This document shows, in pieces, positions 1 to 12,000 of a stretch of 64,000 bases of DNA. Both the position numbers and the translations under genes were made by a program. Origin of the DNA: Lytechinus variegatus (Eukaryota; Echinodermata; Echinoidea; Temnopleuroida; Toxopneustidae); contig NC_054752.1 in assembly GCF_018143015.1 (NCBI RefSeq), forward strand, positions 3,038,001 to 3,102,000, given 5' to 3'. Each line of letters starts with the position of its first letter. Position 1 is the stretch's first letter. The notes under the pieces were generated by a model. That model was given only the letters and a program-made list of their open reading frames with translations. It ran no database searches and was not told where the DNA came from.

Positions 1-128
1 CCATGGAGAATAAATGTTACAACAAAAGGTGTTGTAATAACACCTACAGGTGCAAAACTAACACCACCAATTTAACACCGGTGTAAAATAACTGGTGTGG
101 TCCTCTAAGTACACCGGTTTTTAATTTT
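1..128. repeat. End of a MITE-like repeat rich in ACACCGGTG
   Basis: Repeated and inverted short words (AACACC, GGTGTT, ACACCGGTGTAAAA, GTACACCGG) up to about 128 suggest the inner and right end of a non-autonomous DNA element. It is cut by the window edge, so ends and family cannot be set. The matching flanks of B and C lack it. Confidence 0.4.
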
Positions 129-406
129 GCTGTGTATGACCCTAAATAATAAATTGTACGTATGAAGTTCGCTGTTTAACCTCGAACTTTATATCTTATT
201 TGTCCGTCAAGTTCAATGCTTACATTATTTTGTAGAAGTAGAAGTATAAGTACACGCTAATGGGTTATCAAGTATTGTTTTTTTCTCTTATTTTAGTCTG
301 CCTAAAGGTTTCAAAGTCCGTCAGTATTCGATATTTGCATTGTGAATGTGGTGTGAATATGATGTAAAAAAAATCTAGGTAACTGCAAGTCATCCTTCCC
401 TCAGTA

Positions 407-720
407 ATGTCTGATATCACACAATGCACTAATCTCCTCGTTTATCTTGTCAGAATATCCACACCCACATTCTCACTCACGCTCACACCCCCATCAATTC
501 ACACACATACACACATCGCTACACATACTCAAGTACTCAGTCATTCAAAGACACACACCACATACACCACACCCGCACCTCACGAGAAACGTGGCACCCA
601 CCCCACTTTCATCAACACATTGATCCCTTAACCATCTATTTAAAGAAGCACAAACATACACACCCACCCTTACACACACATCAACACACACACACCCTAA
701 CGCTTCCTAACCTAAATACC
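407..720. repeat. CA-rich low-complexity tract, copy A 3' flank
   Basis: A degenerate CA/CACACC-rich stretch. It gives long open frames of Thr, His and Pro that are an artefact of composition. The same tract occurs at 21640-21930 and 47398-47690. Confidence 0.75.
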
Positions 721-894
721 CTCACTTAAAGGACACTCCAGGCTGAAGACTTGAGATATAGTCGGAGAAAAATTCTATTATGCAGGGATTAAGATTCCAA
801 AGATATTTCTCGTATCATTGCCAAGGTAAAGGCTGTTTTTTTTGGTAGGAGGAAGTTGTGCCCGTCTTCAAGAGTTACTCCGACTTTACTCCGA

Positions 895-1110
895 CCAACT
901 ACTGGTTTCCAAGAGTATCTTGGTTGGAAGAAGGTCGGAGTAACTCTGTCCAGACGGACACTACTCCGACCTTTTCTTCGATTTGGTTTCCTCCTACCAA
1001 CTACTGGTTTCCAAGAGTATCTTGGTTGGAGGAAGGTCGGAGTAACTCTGTCCAGACGGACACTACTCCGACCTTTTCTTCGATTTGGTTTCCTCCAACC
1101 CTTCTCCGAC
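895..1110. repeat. 102-bp minisatellite, about two units (A)
   Basis: Units start at 895 and 997 with CCAACTACTGGTTTCCAAGA and contain inverted words (GGTCGGAGTAACT and ACTCCGACC). The unit length is a multiple of three, so frames stay open on both strands and look like repetitive proteins. I find no start context, splice pattern or family match. Confidence 0.8.
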
Positions 1111-1212
1111 TAAACAACCTAAGTAAGTTGGTCGTGATATGAGAAATATCTTTAATACTTTTACATCTTTACTCCAATCATGATAGAACTTTACTCCGCC
1201 TATAACATCCTA

Positions 1213-1489
1213 CACTGTTAAAAAACCCGTGATTTTACAGAGAAATAAAAGAAGATTTTGCAGAAAGCAATTACAGAATCATTCTGTAAATTCATAAAAC
1301 ATGATTTTTTCTGCAATTTAACAGAACAGGTCTGTTTAAAAAGGTGAAAAGACTGTTTTATTCAAGGAAATTTGTAAGATGCCATACACCAAATACCAAT
1401 TTCCTGTAAGATTACGCAATCTGGTAAGATTACAGGTGTTCTCGAGACTCTGCTGCAGGAACTTCTTTTATTTTAAGGATAAATTTTCT
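1213..1489. mobile_element. Partial CACTGTTA MITE, inverted partner (A)
   Basis: Begins CACTGTTAAAAAA after a TA and runs in the opposite orientation to the full MITE at 1523-1810. It lacks its distal terminal repeat. The flank CTCCGCCTATAACAT is found at both its edges, so the inverted partner probably arose with a local duplication. Present only in A. Confidence 0.7.
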
Positions 1490-1522
1490 CCGCCTATAAC
1501 ATTCTACGTCTGATCCAGGCTA

Positions 1523-1810
1523 CACTGTTAGAAAATTTATCCTTAAAATAAAAGAAGTTCCTGCAGCAGAGGCTCGAGAACACCTGTAATCTTACCAGAT
1601 TGCGTAATCTTACAGGAAATTGGTATTTGGTGTATGGAACCTTACAAATTTCTTATAAGAAAACACCGTTTTCCCCTCTTTAAACAGACCTGTTCTGTTA
1701 AAGTGCATAAAAAAATTCCTGTTTTATGAATTTACAGAATGATTCTGTTTTTGCTTTCTGCAAAATCTTCTTTCTTTTTTTTCTGTAAAATCAGGGTTTT
1801 TTTAACAGTG
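1523..1810. mobile_element. CACTGTTA MITE, complete, TA target duplication (A)
   Basis: A 288-bp element with terminal inverted repeats CACTGTTA...TAACAGTG flanked by TA on both sides, as in Tc1/mariner-type MITEs. There is no coding capacity. Confidence 0.8.
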
Positions 1811-2611
1811 TAGACGACGAACAGATAGGAATGCGACAATGGTGTACTGCAAATCAAAAGACTAATATGGTATTACTTAAAATACTGACCTGATTCCTTT
1901 CCTTGATCGTAAGAATTAAAATGAGTTGGCCTGAAGGAGAATATGAAATGTGTATGAACTATCTCGCAAGGGCATACGGTCGAATAATCAAATCGTTTTT
2001 CAGGAGCAAAAGCTAGATACTAGAGATTGAAACCTAATAGTCTTGCTCAAGGCTCATTTAGTTTTCATTCTATCACAAACTAAAATTGGGTTTGTATAAA
2101 CATGCAAAAGAGCAATTTATGTAAAAGTTACTTTGGAGGGAAATAATGTATTTCTTTTACAAAGTATTATGAGGTATATCAAAATATGTTACTTGATTTT
2201 CATATAGCTATCTTCATCGAACGGTCCTACTACATTTTTTTTTCATAAGTGTGATTTCTTAATTTACCATGTAGGGTGAGAGATCTAAATAGGTCCGTAT
2301 ATGGGGCGATGAACCTAAAATAGGGGCAAGAAACCTTTTTCCATCATTAGAATTGGCAGAAACTAAAATGTTTTGTTTTGTGCACCGTGAAATCACAAAG
2401 GGAAAACGTTCTGTTCAAAGACTAGACCTGTATTCATAATGCGAACGCACATTTCAACATTATTACGTGTAAATCATATCATGTGAATTATTGTGTAAAT
2501 ATTCAAGTAGTACGTGGTAGTTTGAAGGTCACATACTCACATATATTGTATATCTGTACCCATGGTACCGGTCGCACAGAAACACTGATTTGTTCGCGCT
2601 AGCTCAGTTTT
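1811..2611. other. Unannotated 3' flank of copy A
   Basis: AT-rich sequence shared, with clear divergence, with 22801-23650 and 48559-49407. I see no gene, RNA or defined repeat in it. Confidence 0.5.
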
Positions 2612-3187
2612 AAAGGGATGGTCCGGGCTGAAAATGTTTATATCTGAGTAAATAGAGTAACATTCACAGAGCAAAATGCTGAAATTTAATCAAAATTTGA
2701 TAATAGCGAAGCTATAGGCTTAGCAATATATTGTAAAAACACACATCATCATGAATATTCATTAGGTGGGATGATGATGTCACATTCCCACTTTCCTTTT
2801 TCTTATGTTATTACATGAAATCATAATGTTTAACATTTTTAACTAAAAGGTCTGAATGAAATGTCTCCCTTGTAATGAAATAAGTTGCAGCAATGAATAT
2901 ATAATGCACTTAATCAGTTGTTATTCAAATATGTTTAGTTTTTGAAGGAAAAACTTTGAATAATCCTAATTTTATATAACAAAATACAAAAGAAAAAGTG
3001 GGGATATGACATCAGTTTGCTAATTGAATATTCATGAAGACATGCCTAGAACTGTTCTGCCGGAATAATGCAAATCTTTAAAATGCCATAGCTTTTTTAT
3101 TCTTTGTCCGATTTTGATCAAATTTTCAGCGTTTTGTTTTTCTTAATGTGTTCAAATCAAATTATTTTCAGCCTGGAGTATCCCTTT
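2612..3187. mobile_element. MITE with AAAGGGAT termini (A)
   Basis: About 576 bp. The left end AAAGGGATGGTCCGGGCTGA matches the reverse complement of the right end, AAAGGGATACTCCAGGCTGA. There is no transposase. In B and C the same element is split by later insertions. Confidence 0.75.
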
Positions 3188-3902
3188 TACTATGGTGGGT
3201 ATAATGACTCACAGAAAGTGTTGTTTATAAGGCACTGTTTGACACGGGTTTTATTTATTAGTGGACTTGTGGTGTTCATTACCAGATTCCCATTATTTAA
3301 ACAAAATAATAAATCGTCAAAGACCAATATTTCGATAAAAGTGTTATATGAACGGTAAAAACAGATAATTAATTGTTGGATATAGGTTCCTCGTACAGAG
3401 TGCAAGAATGATTTCAGTCTGTTGAGGAGTAAGGAAGCATAAAAAGATTTTATCATCAAATGCCTATCGTATGAAGGTTTCGATTATATCCGACAGAGAA
3501 AAGGTTTTGAGTTCCAGGCCTTTTTTCGGGTAATCCAAATAATTCATAAAAAAAATAGACCCCTCATCTCACTTTTCATCTGTTGAAAAATCGCATGCTA
3601 AACTTTTAAAGTTACTATGAAGCAGAAACGTCATGTTTGGAATCACTACGTCTACTGTCTATCACGCACACCTTTACCCACACCCACTCTAAAATACATC
3701 CTTCACACACTCATTCGCTTGAACACACGCAAACATATCATACACACTTCCAACGCAAATTACGTACACCACCCCCACGTTCATCCACCGAAAGCAAATA
3801 AACGCACCCTTCATCCGCGTCCACACACGCACACACAAACATACACACATCACTGGCACGCATCCCGCGCACACCCACACACTCTCTCTCTATCTATACC
3901 TT
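3188..3902. other. 3' flank with second CA-rich tract (A)
   Basis: Contains CA/CCCACA-rich sequence at about 3660-3900. Frames read on both strands here are compositional. Nothing else is recognised. Matching tracts lie at 26050-26290 and, truncated, 51780-51895. Confidence 0.6.
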
Positions 3903-4310
3903 AAGGCCACCGCACACCTTATGACTGTTCGCGATCCGATTTTGGAACAAATAGCATTTTGCTCATTTTCTGAAATTGTGAATGGAACATATAATTTTAT
4001 TTGAGGTTAAAATCAATTGAAAGAATACTAATATAAGCATTTTGAAAGATTGCAAGCCTATATTTTGGAGTAAAGGCCAAATTAGTTTCAAATCGTAACC
4101 AATCGTACGACTGCTATGACGTCATTACGACTAGATATTAAATTCGCTTTTAGGATAATAGAATAGTCACAGATTTGAACAGATGTATTCGTACGATGAT
4201 TTAGAACATTACACAGTGAGATATTCCAAGTCTCAATACTAGCATCAAATTCTAATATATTTTATTCTACAATCGGGTCGCAGACCAATCGTAAGGTGTG
4301 CGGTCGCCTT
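3903..4310. mobile_element. MITE with AAGGCCACCGCACACCTTA termini (A)
   Basis: About 408 bp. The left end AAGGCCACCGCACACCTTA matches the reverse complement of the right end, AAGGCGACCGCACACCTTA, flanked by TT and TT/TA. There are internal ATCGTACGA words and no coding capacity. Also in B, absent from C. Confidence 0.75.
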
Positions 4311-4994
4311 TACACACACGCGCGCACACACACACATCCATAACCCATGTACATAAAATTTAGAATGACATAAATCACGAAAAATAGAATTCTAAATATA
4401 TTATATACAAGTACAAAAATAATTCTAAAATAAAAAAACACGAGATTGCATTGTATGATTATAATATCTAACATGTCTTAATGTGTGAAGCATAGTAATC
4501 AAATGAGAAAATGTCTTACAGCTCTCTTGGAAACAGTTTGGCTCCGAACCTGTTTGATTACAAGCGGGAGATCATATTCCCGATCGATTTGAATACCTGA
4601 ATTTCCTTTAAAATTCATGTATTTTCAGTATTTCCTTTAGTATGTGAGTTGTTCGTATTGAATATTCAACAATGAACATAAATTGATCGTACACAAGTTC
4701 AGGGATTCTTTGTAAATGCATTGATCCCATAGCTTTTTTTAGATGACATAACCAGCTTTTTATTGTAGTTTGTTGGTATTGACTTTCCAATATATCGACG
4801 CAGGTTCGTCGGAAGGAATAATGTCAAATTCATGAACATGATACGAATCTCACTAGATTTGAGCTTTTGACCCAAGAAGGATGCACGTTTTAGGCATATT
4901 TTGTAATAGTAAACATGTAAGATTGTCCTGTGGCATATCTCGTAAAAGAAATAAAGCAAGCGTGAAGCGTGAGCTAATAATATCTTGATATATT

Positions 4995-5241
4995 TAATAA
5001 TAATAATAATAGCTGGATTTACAAAGCGCTTATTGCCTGAGGATACAAAGCCCTGCTATTATTACCCCGGCTTTAGCTCGAGCTACCATCACCGGCGCTC
5101 AGTGCATGCGAGGAATTACTCCTGCCTGGTACCCATTCACCTCACCGAGTGCAGCACAGTGTAGATAAATTTCTTGCTGAAGGAAAACACGCCATGGCTG
5201 GGATTCGAACCCACGACCAACACATTATTTACCTGCTAAGT
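4995..5241 (-). mobile_element. tRNA-derived SINE, 5'-truncated (A)
   Basis: On the minus strand it has a B box (GGTTCGAATCC) but no A box, then a body with CCATGGCGTG and GGTACCAGGCAGGA, ending AAGCGCTTTGTAAATCC and a TTATTATTATT tail. The tail resembles that of the L2-like LINE at 28813. Present at the same site in all three copies, so it predates the array. Confidence 0.75.
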
Positions 5242-5917
5242 TGATATTTTAACATGTTTATCTTATTGAATGAATAATGCGAGCGCAAAGCCGTAAGCCA
5301 AATTATATTGATCTATTGACAATGGTAGCGGGGCATTTTGAAATTGTCTACATAACTTTTGAACATGTCTCATTAAGCAATTAATGCACAGAAGGCCATG
5401 AATCTTAACATTTTAAAACAATATTTTACCAATACAAAAATACAAGATCTTTCTGCACGACTCAAATTACGCACTGTCAAACGACTTGTTTAATCCGGTA
5501 TTACTGTCTTCATGCATTAATATCTCAATAAATAGTATTCACAGTTCACAGAGTATTTTGTCATTTGAAAGAATGCAAATATTCATGGTTTTTGCGGGAG
5601 GCAAAATGAAAAAAAAATGAGAGAAATCTTATGCTGACCTACAGCTGTTATATTAGAAATCAAATTCACAAAACCGATATATACCGGTATATATAATTAT
5701 GTATAATATACACATGATATTATCATAACATGTGAGACATTATACATGTACATAAGCTTTCGGAACTATTTTTATTTAAATATGTTGTGAAAGAAATAAT
5801 CGAGCTATGTCTACCATCGTTCTCTATATTCCTTTCTTAGTATAACGTGTATAATTTGAAGGGGGAACTAATAAGTACTGTTATGGAATATACATAATGA
5901 CTATCAACATGCAGCTA
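5242..5917. other. Sequence between SINE and SULT 3' end (A)
   Basis: AT-rich and shared with B (27636-28326) and C (54007-54651). It contains a small palindrome CGATATATACCGGTATATAT near 5675. No gene is recognised. Confidence 0.5.
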
Positions 5918-5923
5918 TTTTAT
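5918..5923 (-). terminator. Poly(A) signal AATAAA of SULT copy A
   Basis: Reading on the minus strand, AATAAA occurs about 86 bp after the stop codon at 6009-6011. It is kept at the matching place in copies B and C, which supports use. The cleavage site cannot be placed. Confidence 0.6.
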
Positions 5924-6008
5924 TCAATAAAAAATCTCGATAATACCTCGATATGTTCTGTCATTCAAGAATATAGAACGGATTGAATTTGTTTTCCTAA
6001 TAGCAATC

Positions 6009-9000
6009 TTAAAATTCAAATTCAAGTCCAGATCCCGCCATTTCCTTCTTGTACAGTTCATCAAATCGTTTATTTTGGTCATCAGTGAAATAATTCTTCC
6101 AATCTCCTACCACACCTGATGAATAAATAAAAGGAGCAAAAGAAAAAAAGGTTAAGCTAACACAGAAGATGAGTTATTCTGATTGTTTTCTCGTTCTCTT
6201 CTAGAAAGATAATATTACAGTACAAGTACATGTTCAAAAGAATACATACAGTTCAATGACATTTCATGACAAAATAAGATTGAAGATATTGAACGGAGGG
6301 ACTTGCCAAGAAAAGCAGAGCTTGTATAAACTTAGTTTCAATGCTAATCTAATTAACATAACCTATATACAAGAGACGAAAGGAAAACGAGCTTAAAATA
6401 AGTATTCTTACTATAAATACCAAAATAAAGCGAATAAGCGACAAAAAAACATAAAAAATAACAATTTCAAAATAGTAATCATAAACTTATAATAAGTGGG
6501 GGAAAAGAAGGCAAATGAAAGAGGGAGGGAGATGTGAGAGGAGCAAATATAACCGAAAATGGAAAGATGAACATGGCAGATGCAAAGGTCATTAGGCATT
6601 GAAGTGACATTATTTAGAATATATATTTTTCAAATTTGTTAATAGTTAAAGATTAGATTTAAATATTTTTAGTTACAGTAATATGTTAGCTTGACTTCCT
6701 GGTGTGGAGTATTGACAAATATAGAGCTGTGCGTTTTAGCAATACAGTACCCCTAACGCTGTCACCGTTACGTCGTCATGTTCCACCCCACCAAAATACC
6801 CTCTTGCCGCGCTGGTAGCTCTTACCTTTTCTCATAAATGATTTGTCCTTTGGTTTCTCCATCCCAGCCTGCTCTAAACCCTTCATTATCAGAGTATCTG
6901 GGTTTGATGAAGGGTTGTTCTTCATTGCTTTGAACGTCGAAGCTTCTGCGATTTTAGCGATGACGTCATCAGAGAGGGACTTCCCCATGAATTCGGCTAT
7001 CTGTCGTACGGCTCCAGTAAGATCCTGAAATTCGTTTGAAATGATATTCTTATCTGACGTCATGCAGTTATTAGTGAATGGTGCAGTGACATATTTGAAA
7101 TAACATTTAACTTTTTTTCGGTCTGATTCCCGTATAACATAATGGTTAGCGATTGATCAGAAGTGTATTATTGTGTCAATAATGGTACCACCTTGCACCG
7201 ATTAGTTACGATACAAATATTTTCTCGTGATTAACCTAAAATCTCGATCTTTTCCTTTCTGTTTATGCAAATACACTGTCCCGATATTCCTTTGAAGAAT
7301 TTGCTTCGATTCACGCCTCAAACTGGCACCATTTGGTTAGATAAGTCATTTGTCTACATGATAAAGGAGGGATCGACTCTCTCCCTCCCAAATATTTCAA
7401 TTAACGCTAAATAGATCAGTGCGTTCACACCATGGCCATTGTGAACCAGGGTCTTCATGCAGTTAATTAGTATCATTGTTGTATTCACATTATTTGTATT
7501 AACTCTTCTCTCCTTCCCACATATTTTGCCCTCAGGCTCATACCAATCTGGAATTCGTTCAGGATTATTTTTTTACAATATATTAGGGACGGGTCCAAGA
7601 GATTAACACCATTACATTTCACACATTCACTGGTTATTTTAAGATCCTTCCTTTTGAAGCTATTCTTTCTAAACGCTCCTATCATGAGGAATTGATTTCG
7701 AGCCCAATGCGCAGAAGACTTTAATCCATCCATAAAAATAATAGAGGGTAGCCTCCATACGATCTCTCGCATCACTGCAACCTTGTTATTACCAGTACTT
7801 CATACATTCACTCTGGGTCATGACCCATCATGGTCGTTTGGTTCTCGCTTTCCAAATAATTTGGATATTGAGAACTAGCCGACCCTGTTGGGTCGTGACC
7901 TATAGTTTATTGTTCTATCAAATCTGCTAATTCCTTCTCAATGAAGTCTTCAACGATTATTCAAATCGCTCATCCAGTTGGAAGTATTACGGCCTCCGCT
8001 CACACCCGATTATGTATACACACGGTAACCATCAAAACAGCATCTTATCAGTGTGGGTAAGCCTTTTCACACATGATTCCATACTGATTACTCTGTATAA
8101 GTAATGCTAGAACCAAAATATACACAAATGTTACCTTAATTTCAAGGAGATACATTTTGATTATTTAAATGCAAAACTTTTTTCCACTTTATCCATTTAC
8201 ATCTGACCTTAACTTTGTTATCAAAAGTCAGAGTTCTTATTTTTCCGTTTTCTTAAGATATGATTAAACACTTTGCTATTGAATGCGTATGATTTATATT
8301 AATTCATTTCTGCTCCATACTTAAAATAGGGTGTAATTTCAAAAAAAGTATACATTTTCGTTTTGTGAAATCGGGTTCTCACTTGAACCTCCCTTACATG
8401 ATACGTCATTTTCATTTACCTTTATTTTGCTCTCTACTGCCCTCTACAGGTCCCTTCGTGGGCTCAAGCAACGGACAATGCACATGCTCAAAACTGCGGC
8501 TTGTTCACCCTTCAATACACAATAAGCAGACTTCCTTTGCCTCTTATATCATCATGCTCATAGGTTCCCTGAACTGCCTTTGTGTATCGTGCTTTGTATG
8601 TTGTAAGTTCCCTTTCTTTTCGTTTTTGCTTCAGTACCTCTTCTCATTCATGCACGTGACTATTGTATATCTGTTCCTGACCAGGACTTGTATTTCAGAT
8701 TTCACTCTTCCTGTTATAGACATTTTAATGTCAACTAAAAAAATGTGTTTTCTGATTTTTCTTTAATATGGCAAATTCGGTAGACACACCATTCAATTCA
8801 GTTAACGATGATGACTTTCTTGACTTGTTTAGGCCATCCTTAGTAGAAAGTGAATCAGACATAAGTCCTCATATTACTTCCTTTGAAAACCATGTTACAG
8901 ACAAATTTAATTCTTCGTCACAAGAGTTGAATTATGATTTTGACACTGATAACCAATTTCAAAGTCCATATTCTGAATACATCACCCATAACCAATTTAA

Positions 9001-12000
9001 TAATGTTGTTAAGGATTATGATAACTCATCTTTTTCTCTTATACACCTTAATATTAGGAGCATCAACAAACACTTTGATGAATTACGGTTACTTTTAAAT
9101 AATCCCACCATGCAAACATTCTCAGTAGTAGGTTTAACCGAAACATGGCTTTCTCATGATTCAAGCCTTCCATTAGCTCTCGATGGATAGTTAACAACAG
9201 ACAAAATAGGGTGGGTGGGGGCGTTGCGTTATATGTTTCACAATCATATGATTATGTAGTTCGAGACGAGCTTAACAGCATGACTGATACAATTGAATCT
9301 CTTTTTATTGAAATTACTATCCCTAACAGCAAAAATATTATCATAGGTGATATACACGCCTCCGAGTTCGAACATCAAATCATTTCTAGATCATCTCTCT
9401 GACTTGGTTAAAAATCCAATTTTTGATAGTAAAAATTGCTTTATAATGGGCGATTTTAATATTGATTTATTAAAACAAAATAATGTTACACAAGATTTTT
9501 TGGAAATATTTCTATCCGCTTCTTACTTACCTTTAATATCTAAACCCACATGCATAGTCAATGAATCCGCTTCTCTTATTGATAATATTTTCTGTAATGT
9601 TCTTCCCCCACCCGATTCCTTCATATTACTCTCTGATATCACAGATCACTTCCCTGTCTCGACTAATTTCTCTTTAAAAGACAGATTCAATAACAATAAC
9701 CGTCCACTAAAACGAAGAATAACACACGAAAATATAGCTCGTCTGGGTGCTAGTTTTGACGATGCTGATTGGTCTTGTGTTTTTGATAGTAATGACGTTA
9801 ACTTGTCCTTTGAAAATTTTATGAACATTTTTAATCTACACTTTGACACTTATATTCCGAAACTTAGAGATATGCCATCTAACTACAAAAAAATCATCGA
9901 AGCTTCCATGGATTTCTAAATCGCTCTTGCGTTCGATAAATAGAAAAAATAACTTATATTATAAATACAAAATGAAACGGTCTGAGCAATCCAAACTTAA
10001 ATATACTTGTTATAAAAATACACTGACAAAGATTATACGTTTAGAAAAGAAAAGATATTTTACTAATTAGTTACAACTTTACAAGCGTGATATGCAAAAT
10101 ACATGGAAAGTTTTAAAACAAGCAATGAATATATGTAATATTACAAAAATTAGATCTGGCGATGTAATTTTTGAAGATTCTCGCCAAATTTGTCATATCC
10201 TGAATAATCACTTTTCTTCAATTGGGGAAAATCTTGCAAGTAATATTCCTCCCGCAACAAAACACTTTTCTGAATTTTTAGGCCCACCAAATTCTAGTTC
10301 AATGTTTCTCGCTCCAACTTATAATCAGGAGATAATTAACATTGTTTCTGATTTCAGTTCTAAAAAAAAGTACAGGACATGATGACATCAATAACTTTCT
10401 TCTTAAGGGGGTAATATCGTCAATTGCGGATCCCCTAACTCATATATTCAATCTGTCACTTCTTAACGGCATTGTTCCCGAGAGCATGAAAATAGCAAAA
10501 GTCATTCCTTTGTTTAAAAAGGGTGACAAATTAGATGTTAATAATTACCGCCCAATTTCTTTGTTATCTACATTGTCGAAAATACTAGAAAAGATTATTT
10601 ATAAAAGAACTATAGATTTTCTCAAATCAAATAATATACTTTCAAATTCCCAATTTGGATTTAGGGAAAAGCATAGCACTACACATGCATTATTGAGTTT
10701 CATTGAAAAAGCGGCACATTCAATCGATAAATCTTCTCATTTAATTGGTTTGTTCCTGGACTTCTCCAAGGCCTTCGACACCATTAATCATGATATTTTA
10801 CTAAACAAATTACATCATTATGGAGTGCGTGGGAAGGCCTTGGAGTGGTTCAGGAGCTACCTCTTAAATAGGAAGCAAAATGTCTTTTTAAACGGATGCA
10901 ATTTTTAAATGAAAAAAAATAATTGACGAGTTCCACAGGGTAGTCTTTTAGGCCCGATTTTTTTATAGTTTATATTCATGATTTTTGTAGATCATCAGAT
11001 GCTCTTTCTTTCATTCTCTTTGCGGACGACTCCAACTTATTTTTTGACATAAAAATCCTCTTCACCTTGCTAATACAATCAACTCTGAACTAAAAAATGT
11101 CACCCAATGGATAAGAGCAAATAAATTGTCAATAAATTTACAAAAAACAAAATATATGTTGTTTAGCAACTCTATTAATACACTTCCTGTTGATATTATT
11201 TTGGATGGAACTCCCTTGGAAAATGTATCCCATATTAAGTTTCCTGGAATAACAGTCGATAATAAGCTCTCATGGAAATTCCACATAGATAACATATGTA
11301 AAACTATTTCACGCAACATTGGTATAATTAACAAGCTTAAATTTTGTTTACCATTATCGTCCCTGCTTACATTATATTCATCCCTTATATTGCCTTATTT
11401 AAATTATGGAATTTTAGCGTGGGGCAACACACATCAAACACTCTTAGACAAATTACTCCTATTACAAAAGAAGTCTCTTCGTGTCATATGTCACACAGCA
11501 TATTTGTCTCATACTGACCCATTATTTTTTTAACATAAAATATTGAAAATTAAAGACTTATATTTGTTTAATCTCGGTCAGTTTATGTACAATTATAACA
11601 ACAACAACCTCCCAAATGTATTTCATTCAATGTTTCCAAAAAATCAATCCATTCATAACTATCCAACAAGGCGATTGGGTGAATTCCATTTACCACTTCT
11701 AAGAACTTTGCTGGCTCAGAACACATTTATATATGAGGGACCGAAGTTATGGAACTCACTTCATAATGATATAAGAACTGCAAAATCTTTGAACTCTTTT
11801 AAGACTAAATTCAAATTATCTCTATTAAAATCTTATAATGTATCCTCAAATTAAATTTAATTCATCACCTCTGTCAAGTCATCATTTTTACTATAAAGAC
11901 TATAATTAAAACATAAATCATCTTTTTTTTTATTGAAAAAAAAAATCTGACACAAGTCCTTCTCAGTTGTGCTCGGTTTTGAACCTCATACATTATTTGT

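Noticed and set aside
407-631. Open frame rich in Thr, His and Pro
   Set aside because: Product of CA-rich sequence. The same occurs at 3617-3904, 21639-21929, 26010-26297 and 47397-47687 with no start context or family match.
3104-3358. Hydrophobic 84-residue frame shared by the three units
   Set aside because: Overlaps the end of a MITE and changes reading in B. No conservation pattern typical of coding sequence.
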